NCBI RefSeq assembly: GCF_018798885.1
Contig: NZ_CP076361.1
Coordinates: forward strand, 1,951,501 to 2,015,500
Reading direction: 5' to 3'
Source: Gemmobacter fulvus
GTDB taxonomy: Bacteria > Pseudomonadota > Alphaproteobacteria > Rhodobacterales > Rhodobacteraceae
Length of the DNA: 64,000 nt
The notes under the pieces were generated by a model, which saw only the letters and a program-made list of their open reading frames with translations, was not told the DNA's origin and ran no database searches. Made by a program: the position numbers and the translations under genes. The stretch's first letter is position 1; every line of letters begins with the position of its first letter. This document shows, in pieces, positions 58,801-64,000 of the stretch.

Positions 58801-59733
58801 ATCCTGCACCAGCCGCTCCGAGGGCAGCAGATCGGCCTGCATCCCGGCCAGCGCGGCTGCGGTGTCTTGGATCAAGCGGCCAAAGCCCTGCGCCGGATCG
58901 GGGGCAAGGCAGAGCGGCAGCAGATCCTCGCTGCGGCTGGCCGGGTTGCCTGCGGGCAGGCCAAGGGCAAAGCGCAGGCGGTCGTGGCCACCGTAGCGTT
59001 GCAGCAGCGCGCCAAGCGCGGCGGGCAGCACCTGTGCCGCCCCGCCTGCCGCGGCGATCCGCGCGCCCAGATCGGCCTCCAGCCGAAGCTGGCAGTGCAG
59101 ACGCGCCGCCCCTTCGCTGCCGCCATGGCGCTGCGGCAGGCGGGCAATCAGCACCTGCGCGTCATCCAGCCTGCTGCGCCAGCGGTGCAGTGTGTCGCGG
59201 TCATCGCCGGGCGCTTTGGCAGGTGGTAGGGCACGCACGGGCAAGGGCGCGCCGCGCAGGGCGGCGAGCAGGTCTGCCTCCATCGCCGCCAGCGTTGCTG
59301 CATCGCCGAAGATCGGGTGCAGCACAAAGGCCAGCGCGTGATCGCCTGCGCGGCCCGCAAACAGATGCAGCGCCGCCCCCGGCCCGTCGGGCAGGGCGAA
59401 CTGCGCGGTGCGACATGCCTGTTGTGCCGCCGACACCGGATCATCCACCGCAGCATGGGCCTGCACGTCCACGCAAGGGGCGGCCTCCTGCACCCGCTGC
59501 ATTTCGCCACCGGGCAGGCGGTGCAAACGGGCGGCAAAGGCGGGATGGGCATCCACCACCGCTTCGGCGGCCTGCATCAGGGCAGAGCGGCTCCAGCGCG
59601 GGTCGAAGGTCAACACCAGCCCCAGCACCGCAAACGGGGCCAGTTGCCCGACCTGCTCATGCGCCCAGATCTGCCGCTCTGCCGCCGAGAGCGGGTGCAG
59701 GCTGGCTGTCGGAAAAACCATATCGCTGCTCAT
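55849..59733 (-). CDS. One-module non-ribosomal peptide synthetase (C-A-T-TE)
   Basis: Siderophore-type synthetase of 1294 residues. A condensation-like domain occupies about 1-420, but its HHxxxDG motif reads L-H-P-I-F-G-D at 138-144: the second histidine is kept, the first is lost and DG is swapped. The adenylation domain (about 430-930) has YIMYTSGSTGKPKGV and INGYGPTETIMTP; near its specificity pocket is FSSDGGHERW. The carrier domain has FFAMGGKSLTALK (about 974), and the thioesterase has GWSWGG (about 1106). The amino acid activated was not assigned. It overlaps mbtH by ATGA and lies in a cluster with an exporter, esterase and acyltransferase, so it probably releases or links units of a siderophore. 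Confidence 0.92.
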   Translation of the reverse strand: MSSDMVFPTASLHPLSAAERQIWAHEQVGQLAPFAVLGLVLTFDPRWSRSALMQAAEAVVDAHPAFAARLHRLPGGEMQRVQEAAPCVDVQAHAAVDDPVSAAQQACRTAQFALPDGPGAALHLFAGRAGDHALAFVLHPIFGDAATLAAMEADLLAALRGAPLPVRALPPAKAPGDDRDTLHRWRSRLDDAQVLIARLPQRHGGSEGAARLHCQLRLEADLGARIAAAGGAAQVLPAALGALLQRYGGHDRLRFALGLPAGNPASRSEDLLPLCLAPDPAQGFGRLIQDTAAALAGMQADLLPSERLVQDMLRSAGADRHPLGAIALHLRQLPALPAGVSRAETPRPAARGECVILADLHPDGAITLSADHAEGLHDPALIARVLQHLERVLTAGLADPDAPLARIPLVTEAELADLSAPYPDDAPCDPRVVHLIIADHARRTPKKMAVICGTERWTHEALNRAANRLAHRLIGLGVGAEVPVAIMIERGAEAMVAILAAMKAGGAYIPVEPDHPESRNHHILTDAGVRVVLTRRRFQDRLPAGLSAHVLCIDDLPPGDFATTDPEVAIHRDQLAYIMYTSGSTGKPKGVAVEHGPLTDHNQTTARVYEMTEDSRELPFLPFSSDGGHERWMVPLMMGGSVVIPDGSLWTPEQTLAAMRRHGCNNASIPTTYLQQLAEWAEATGEAPPMRLYSFGGEGLAQTTFDLLSRALGAKILINGYGPTETIMTPMVWKVNAGTRFDGAYAPLGRAVGDRRAYVLDADLMPCPIGVVGEIHLGGTGVARGYVGRPGTTADRFIPDPFGPRLGGAPGARLYRSGDLGRWREDGTIEFLGRVDLQVKLNGYRIEPGEIEAALLAEPEVSEALVLLREDGGDKRLVGYVVAPAHVAEEDLLRGLEARLPAHMLPSAIVVLDRMPTNPNAKLDRAALPLPGKRQRKAAGEPPEGATEAAILDVWRSEIGHADMGVTDDFFAMGGKSLTALKVLARLRKLWPGVALSIADLFDAPTVRRLAARIAAGNATGRSAIALRASGGQPMLYCFPGLLVSTREYLRLTDHLGPDQPVTGFLCHSLNEDKRLNLSVTEVVADYVSHIRRESRGAPCAFLGWSWGGLLAWEAARQLQGEVDIRLVGMVDVCDLGTDFAPDAVPRFAPGERDRLEAEMQDWLSRTRMRPQWDQLIAAMDARCYDQFLRFVGNEADPLPTDGPEVSSREHTFWVLIDNALVFRRHALCPVDVPVASFSAGDSLSRGLNLVDWRQWSPRATAAEIVPGTNHLHIIGDRLFQSRFAQRLAAAFRS

Positions 59734-59933
59734 GCCATCACCGCGCGCAGCGCCAGCGGGCGCGGATCGGCCCAGAGCGTTTCAATCCGGGCGAGACACT
59801 CGGCACGCGGGGCGGGCGCGCCTTCGGCCTGCCAGCCTGCGGGCAACGGATAAGTGGCGGGCCAGACCGACCAGCGGCCTTCGGCATTGTGCAGAACCAG
59901 CCAGTCGGCCTCTGCGGTGATGGATTGGGTCAT
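59730..59933 (-). CDS. MbtH-like NRPS partner protein
   Basis: A 67-residue MbtH-family protein, which binds and activates adenylation domains. Matches to the family are WLVLHNAEGRWSVWPATYPL, PAGWQAEG, ECLARIETLWADPRPLALR. The ATG at 59933 has GAGGA six bases upstream; the upstream open frame is not family-like. It overlaps the NRPS start by four bases, so the two proteins are made together, and it lies 31 bases after an iron-starvation-like promoter. Confidence 0.92.
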   Translation of the reverse strand: MTQSITAEADWLVLHNAEGRWSVWPATYPLPAGWQAEGAPAPRAECLARIETLWADPRPLALRAVMA

Positions 59934-59964
59934 GGGATGTCCTCGGTCTTGGGCTGTTGATGGA

Positions 59965-59991
59965 CAGACGCGCGGCGGGCCGGGAAATTCA
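59965..59991 (-). promoter_or_regulatory. IS-box-like promoter for mbtH-NRPS
   Basis: On the minus strand TGAATTTCC, an 11-base GC-rich spacer, then GCGTCTG; equivalently TGAAT-N16-CGT. The GCGTCTG end lies 31 bases before the mbtH ATG. Two other promoters of the cluster have the same boxes and spacing. The -35 box also lies in GGAAAT-TCACCGG-ATTTCC (59983-60001), a possible 19-base operator. Confidence 0.72.
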
Positions 59992-60030
59992 CCGGATTTC
60001 CGCAGCCGGGCGGTTTTTCTGCGCAGGGGG

Positions 60031-60057
60031 TGAATTTCGCCGCCGCGCCCGCGTCTG
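60031..60057 (+). promoter_or_regulatory. IS-box-like promoter for the MATE-PLP-esterase operon
   Basis: TGAATTTCG (60031-60039), 11 bases, GCGTCTG (60051-60057), 30 bases before the MATE ATG. GTTTTTC lies 11 bases before the first box, as it also does upstream of the acyltransferase gene. The spacing TGAAT-N16-CGT resembles PvdS and OrbS promoters. Confidence 0.72.
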
Positions 60058-60087
60058 TCTGACAAAGGCAAAAGGCAGGAGACTTCG

Positions 60088-61434
60088 ATGCAGCCACTTG
60101 ATCTGGGAGATCCGGCGCTGGGGCGGCTGATCCTGCGCGCGGCCCTGCCTGCGGTGTGCGGGCTGTCGATCAATGCCGCGCATCAGGGGGTGGACGCGCT
60201 GTTCATCGGGCAATTGGGGGCCGAGGCGCTGGCCGCTGTCAGCCTTGCGCTGCCACTGGCCGGGGTGACGGCGGCGCTGGGCGTCGGGCTGGGGGTTGGC
60301 TGCGCCACCGCCATCGGGCGACGGCTGGGCGCGGGCGATCAGGCCGCAGCCGAGCGCATCGCCTCTTTGGCCATGGCGCTGTGCATGGGTTTGGCGGTGG
60401 TGCTGGCGCTGCTGCTCTGGGCAGGCCACCGGGCGCTGCCAGAGCTGCTGGGCGCGCGCGGTGGCGTGATTGCCCCGGCGCAGGCCTATCTGGCGGTCAT
60501 GGCGCTGTCAGCCGGGTTGGGCATGGTGCAGATCCTGTGTGATTTCACCGCCATCGGCGAAGGCAATGCGCGGTTCAGCATGATGACGCTGTTCCTGTGT
60601 TTCGGCTTGAACATCGTGCTGGACCCGCTGCTGATCTTTGGTCTGGTGCTGGGCGTGCCGGGGGCGGCGCTGGCAACCGTGCTGGCGCAGCTGGTGACGC
60701 TGGCGGTCTATGTTCGATATTTTGCACGCGGGGCCGGACGCTTGCGGCTGCGGCTGCATTTGCCGCTGGGCCGCGCGGCGCTGACCGAGCTGTGGCCGGT
60801 GTTACGTATCGGCCTGCCGGAAACCGGCGCGCTGCTGGTGGCAACGGCGGCAAGCCTGCTGCTGTATCGCATGGCCGCCGGGCTGGCCGGGGCCGAAGGT
60901 CTGGCGGCGCTGGGCATCGTGCTGCGGCTGCTGGTGCTGGCCACCCTGCCGATCGAGGGCTTCTGTCTGGGTGCGCAGGCGGTGCTGGCCCATGCGGCGG
61001 GGGCGGGCAACCCGGCCCGCCTTGCCCGCGCGGCGGGCATCGTCGCGGCGATTGCCTGTGGCGCGGCGGTGGCGGCCATGGCCGTCGCGCTCTGGGCGGC
61101 GCAGCCCCTGATTGCCGCCTTTTCGGCGGATCCGGTGGTGCATGCGCTGGCGGTGCCGGCGCTCTGGCTGCTGGCCCCCGCCTTCCCGGCCATCGCGCTG
61201 CGTCTTGTGGCACAGATCACCCTTCAGGCCACCGAACGCGCCCGGCTTGCCGCCGTTCTGGGCCTTGCCCCGATGGGCTGGCTGCTGCTGCCCCTGCTGG
61301 CGGTGCTGCCGGCGCATTGGGGATTTTCCGGCCTTGCCGCCAGCCTTTGCCTTGCTGCGTTTGGCGCGGGGCTGGGCGCGGCTGTCATCCTGTGGCGCCT
61401 GCTGCGCCCGCGAAATGAAGGAGTTTTCGCATGA
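60088..61434 (+). CDS. MATE-family efflux transporter, probable siderophore exporter
   Basis: Inner-membrane protein of 448 residues with about 12 hydrophobic segments. It shows the MATE opening ILRAALPAVCGLSINAAHQGVD, ALFIGQLGAEALAAVSLALP and the mid-protein GVPGAALATVLAQLVTLAVY. The ATG has AGGAGA upstream. It is divergent from mbtH-NRPS, shares the promoter type, and overlaps the PLP-enzyme gene by ATGA. Export of the siderophore made by the cluster is inferred; MATE proteins also export drugs. Confidence 0.9.
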   Translation: MQPLDLGDPALGRLILRAALPAVCGLSINAAHQGVDALFIGQLGAEALAAVSLALPLAGVTAALGVGLGVGCATAIGRRLGAGDQAAAERIASLAMALCMGLAVVLALLLWAGHRALPELLGARGGVIAPAQAYLAVMALSAGLGMVQILCDFTAIGEGNARFSMMTLFLCFGLNIVLDPLLIFGLVLGVPGAALATVLAQLVTLAVYVRYFARGAGRLRLRLHLPLGRAALTELWPVLRIGLPETGALLVATAASLLLYRMAAGLAGAEGLAALGIVLRLLVLATLPIEGFCLGAQAVLAHAAGAGNPARLARAAGIVAAIACGAAVAAMAVALWAAQPLIAAFSADPVVHALAVPALWLLAPAFPAIALRLVAQITLQATERARLAAVLGLAPMGWLLLPLLAVLPAHWGFSGLAASLCLAAFGAGLGAAVILWRLLRPRNEGVFA

Positions 61435-62597
61435 CCCATCTGCCCCCCGCACGCCCGACCCTGACCGAGGCGCTGATTGCCCCGGCCAACGCGCAGCCGC
61501 ATCACGCGACCTCGGTGCCGATCTTTCAGACCTCCTCTTTCCTGTTCGACAGATATGAGGACATGGCCGCCGTTTTTGCCGGGCACTCGGATCGCTTCAT
61601 CTATACCCGTGGCAACAACCCCACCGTGGCCGAGCTGGAGGCGCTGATCGCGCGGCTGGAAGGCTGCGAGGCGGCGCGCGGCTTTGCCTCCGGCATGGCG
61701 GCGGTGGCGGCGGCGGTGATGCCCTTCGTGCAGGCGGGCGATAGGGTGGTCGCGGTCGAGAACCTCTATTCCGACGCGTTCCGCCTGTTCGAAGTGGTGC
61801 TGAAGAAATTCGGCGTGCAGACCGATTATGTCGATGGATCGGATACCGAGGCGGTGATCCGCGCCTTGCCGGGGGCAAAGCTGGTCTATCTGGAAAGCCC
61901 GACCTCGTGGACCTTCACCCTGCAAGACCTGTCGGCGATTGGCCGGGCGGCGCGGGCTGAAGGCGTGATTTCGGTGATCGACAATTCTTGGGCGACGCCG
62001 CTGTATCAGCGCCCCGCCGAGATGGGAATTGATCTGATCATCCATGCCGCTTCGAAATACCTCGCCGGGCACAGCGACACGATTGCCGGGCTGGTGACAG
62101 GGCCAAAGGCGCTGATCGACCGGATCAACCATGAGGCCTATCATTATCTCGGCGGCAAGATGTCACCCTTCGATGCCTGGCTGGTGCTGCGCGGGATGCG
62201 CACGCTGAACCTGCGCATGGCGCGGCATATGGAAAACGGGCTAGCACTGGGCCGGGCCCTGCTGGCGCATGAGGCGGTGACGGCGCTGCGCCATCCCGGC
62301 TTTGGCCCGCATCCGGGGCTGACCGGCTTTGGCGGCCTGTTTGCCTTCGATCTGGATTGTAGCGTGGATATTGCCCGGTTCACGAATGCGCTGCGCGTGG
62401 TGAAGATCGGGGTCAGCTGGGGCGGGCCGGAAAGCCTGATCATCCCGGCGCAGGCCGCACTCGGGCTTTCGGGGGCCGCGAACTCGTTCCAGCGGTTTGG
62501 CGTGAACGCCCGCTCGTTGCGCATTGCGGCGGGGCTGGAAGAGCCGGACGCATTGGTGGAAGATGTGGTGAACGCAATCCGGGTGGCGCGCAGATGA
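61431..62597 (+). CDS. PLP-dependent Cys/Met-metabolism enzyme in the siderophore operon
   Basis: Trans-sulfuration-family enzyme of 388 residues similar to cystathionine beta/gamma-lyases and MetC/MetZ. Features: ATSVPIFQTSSFLFDRYEDM, YTRGNNPTVAELEALIARLE, GFASGMAAVAAAVMPFVQAGD, LVYLESPTSWTF and the PLP lysine in HAASKYLAGHSD. It is co-translated with the MATE gene before it and the esterase after it (ATGA overlaps). Normal family roles are cystathionine or methionine metabolism; here a role in making a siderophore building block is more likely, but unproven. Confidence 0.88.
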   Translation: MTHLPPARPTLTEALIAPANAQPHHATSVPIFQTSSFLFDRYEDMAAVFAGHSDRFIYTRGNNPTVAELEALIARLEGCEAARGFASGMAAVAAAVMPFVQAGDRVVAVENLYSDAFRLFEVVLKKFGVQTDYVDGSDTEAVIRALPGAKLVYLESPTSWTFTLQDLSAIGRAARAEGVISVIDNSWATPLYQRPAEMGIDLIIHAASKYLAGHSDTIAGLVTGPKALIDRINHEAYHYLGGKMSPFDAWLVLRGMRTLNLRMARHMENGLALGRALLAHEAVTALRHPGFGPHPGLTGFGGLFAFDLDCSVDIARFTNALRVVKIGVSWGGPESLIIPAQAALGLSGAANSFQRFGVNARSLRIAAGLEEPDALVEDVVNAIRVARR

Positions 62598-63460
62598 CCA
62601 ATGTGATGGCAGAGGGCCTTGCCAGTGCGGGCGGCACGCGCTGGTATGACCTGCGCGATGAGGCAAGCGGCGCGGTGCGGCGGGTCTTTGTCTGGCTGCC
62701 GCCGGGCGATGCCCCTCAGGCGGGCTGGCCTGCCCTGATGATGACCGACGGCAATGCGGTGATCGGCACAGCGGTCGATGCGATGCGGGCACAGGCCTTT
62801 TACCCGTCGGGCACCAATATCGGCTGGGGGGTGCTGATCGCGGTCGGCTATCCGACCGAAGACGCCTATGACCCGTTCCGCCGCAGCTGGGATCTTGGTC
62901 CGCCACCGGGCAGCAGCTATCCGCCGTTCTGGCCCGATACGCCCGAGGTGCGCACCGGCGGCGGCGCGGAAATGGCGCGCTTCCTGTTGGATCAGGTGCG
63001 GCCCTTCGTGGCGGGTCTGGCCCCGCTCGATCCGGCGCGGCAGGGGCTGTTCGGCCATTCCTTCGGCGGGCTGTTCGCGCTGTGGCTGCTGTTCACCCGG
63101 CCAGAGGCGTTCAGCCATGTGATTGCCGCCAGCTCGGCGATCACCTGGGAAGACAGCTTTCTGCTGGATCATCTGGCGGCTTTCGATCCGCAGGGGCGCA
63201 GGTTGCGGGTGCACCTGTCGGCGGGCGAATGGGAGGGCGATCACCTTGCGCCGTTTCAGGAAGGCGCAGCCGATGCCGCAACCCGGCTGGCCGACAAGGC
63301 CAAGACGCGCACCCTCGCCGCCGCGCAGGAAATGGCGGTGGCGCTGGCCAGACATCCCGGCGTGTCGGCGCAGTATGAAACCTACGCGGGCGAAACCCAT
63401 ATGTCGGTGCTGCCGGTGGCGGTAAACCGCGCCATCCAGACAGTTTTTGCGCTGCGATGA
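62594..63460 (+). CDS. Siderophore esterase (IroE/BesA-like alpha/beta hydrolase)
   Basis: Alpha/beta-hydrolase of 288 residues without a signal peptide. It has FVWLPPGDAPQAGWPALMMT, GVLIAVGYPTEDAYDPFRRSWDL, the nucleophile elbow GLFGHSFGGLFALWLLF and a late catalytic histidine in AGETHMSVLPVAV. This pattern is that of esterases that open ester-type siderophores to release iron in the cytoplasm. It is the last gene of the MATE-PLP-esterase operon. Confidence 0.88.
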   Translation: MTNVMAEGLASAGGTRWYDLRDEASGAVRRVFVWLPPGDAPQAGWPALMMTDGNAVIGTAVDAMRAQAFYPSGTNIGWGVLIAVGYPTEDAYDPFRRSWDLGPPPGSSYPPFWPDTPEVRTGGGAEMARFLLDQVRPFVAGLAPLDPARQGLFGHSFGGLFALWLLFTRPEAFSHVIAASSAITWEDSFLLDHLAAFDPQGRRLRVHLSAGEWEGDHLAPFQEGAADAATRLADKAKTRTLAAAQEMAVALARHPGVSAQYETYAGETHMSVLPVAVNRAIQTVFALR

Positions 63461-63480
63461 GGGTTTTTCACCGTCGGCGC

Positions 63481-63507
63481 TGAATTTCGGTGCCGCCGCT
63501 GCGTCTG
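63481..63507 (+). promoter_or_regulatory. IS-box-like promoter for the siderophore acyltransferase
   Basis: TGAATTTCG (63481-63489), 11 bases, GCGTCTG (63501-63507), 30 bases before the ATG. GTTTTTC lies 11 bases upstream, as at the MATE promoter. Same TGAAT-N16-CGT spacing as the other two promoters. Confidence 0.72.
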
Positions 63508-63537
63508 ACAAGAAAGACATCTTGAAAGGCGCAGCCC

Positions 63538-64000
63538 ATGTCCTTCGATCATCCCCCTTCTTTCATGTTGCAGGCCACCCGCAAGGGGGCAGAGCTGGTT
63601 CTGAACGGCACGGGCGACGTGCTGCGCGTGCAGGACGACGGGGCCGGGCGGCTGTCGCTGTCTGCGCCGCAGCACAGCGGGCTTGACGGCGCGCTGGCCG
63701 CGTTCGAGGCGCTGAGCAATCAGGGGGGTGAGCTGGTGATCCTGCTGGATCCGCAGGACTGGGCCGCGCTTGCCCCCGATCTGCTGACGCGCGGCATTGC
63801 CGTGCCATGGCAAGGGCAGCTTGCGGTGTTCCCGGCGCTGTTCTGGCAGGTGCCGGACCGCTGGCTGAAACATGCGGCCCCCGCCTATCCGACGCTGTGG
63901 CGCGCAGGCCCGCATGGCCGCCACCCCTTGCGCGCGCCGAAGCCCGACGGGCTGCTGTATCAGCGCCATATCCCCTGGCTCGATCAGGTGTTCAGCTTGC
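63538..64000 (+). CDS. Siderophore N-acyltransferase (IucB/AlcB-like), N-terminal part
   Basis: Only the first 154 codons are present; the gene runs off the window. The translation starts MSFDHPPSFMLQATRKGAEL and includes RAGPHGRHPLRAPKPDGLLY and QRHIPWLDQVFSL, the stretch that in hydroxylysine/hydroxydiamine acetyltransferases (IucB, RhbD, AlcB) precedes the GNAT domain. The family acylates N-hydroxylated diamines to form hydroxamate iron ligands. Partner monooxygenase and ligase genes would be expected just downstream. Confidence 0.75.
   Translation, partial: MSFDHPPSFMLQATRKGAELVLNGTGDVLRVQDDGAGRLSLSAPQHSGLDGALAAFEALSNQGGELVILLDPQDWAALAPDLLTRGIAVPWQGQLAVFPALFWQVPDRWLKHAAPAYPTLWRAGPHGRHPLRAPKPDGLLYQRHIPWLDQVFSL

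Noticed and set aside
1-64000. CRISPR arrays, tRNA, rRNA, insertion sequences or prophage genes
   Set aside because: No regularly spaced direct repeats, RNA gene signatures, transposases or phage proteins were found by reading.

Overview
The window comes from a GC-rich alphaproteobacterium, most likely a Rhodobacterales (Rhodobacter/Paracoccus-like) member. The gene content points there: CbiZ-type cobinamide salvage, a ScfR/PccR-type regulator beside prpDCB, an AztD zinc chaperone, an arsJ-gap arsenic locus, a large cyclic glucan synthase, and a copy of the CCCCCGGACCCCCGAGGATATTT-type intergenic repeat. Family assignments are from reading the translations; no database search was run and the genus cannot be fixed. 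No rRNA, tRNA, CRISPR array, insertion sequence or phage gene was seen.

Region 1 (1-12.7 kb) is a vitamin B12 block. A class Ib ribonucleotide reductase operon (nrdH-nrdI-nrdE, left end cut off) lies behind a cobalamin riboswitch. Next comes B12-dependent methionine synthase metH, then a second cobalamin riboswitch driving a TonB receptor, a B12 ABC importer (btuF-btuC-btuD), cbiZ and an uncharacterised 335-residue protein. Region 2 (12.7-16 kb) is an arsenate locus read leftwards: an ArsR-ArsC fusion, a glyceraldehyde-3-phosphate dehydrogenase and ArsJ. Region 3 (16.3-24.7 kb) is one giant gene for cyclic beta-1,2-glucan synthase.

Region 4 (24.8-35.6 kb) together with 44.7-49.4 kb is a sulfur-acquisition island: an unknown gene plus FAD protein, a MetQNI-type importer, a five-gene organosulfur monooxygenase operon with two SfnB-like flavoproteins, the sulfate importer sbp-cysTWA, and a divergent Lrp/AsnC regulator. 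Four separate transcription units here share a 25-bp inverted repeat (ATATCGAC-N7-GTCGTGAT type) 23-47 bp before their first gene. I interpret it as the operator of a sulfur regulon and found no description of it that I can recall.

Region 5 (35.7-44.7 kb) holds the methylcitrate cycle (regulator, prpD, prpC, prpB), an orphan zinc chaperone AztD behind a Zur-like box, and carboxynorspermidine (polyamine) synthesis genes. Region 6 (49.4-64 kb) is iron acquisition: a siderophore ABC importer, a TonB receptor, an MbtH plus one-module NRPS, a MATE exporter, a PLP enzyme, a siderophore esterase and the start of an IucB/AlcB-like acyltransferase. Three promoters in this last cluster share TGAATTTC(G/C)-N11-GCGTCTG with identical spacing, 30-31 bp before their start codons; this contains TGAAT-N16-CGT, close to the iron-starvation sigma-factor promoters of Pseudomonas (PvdS) and Burkholderia (OrbS).
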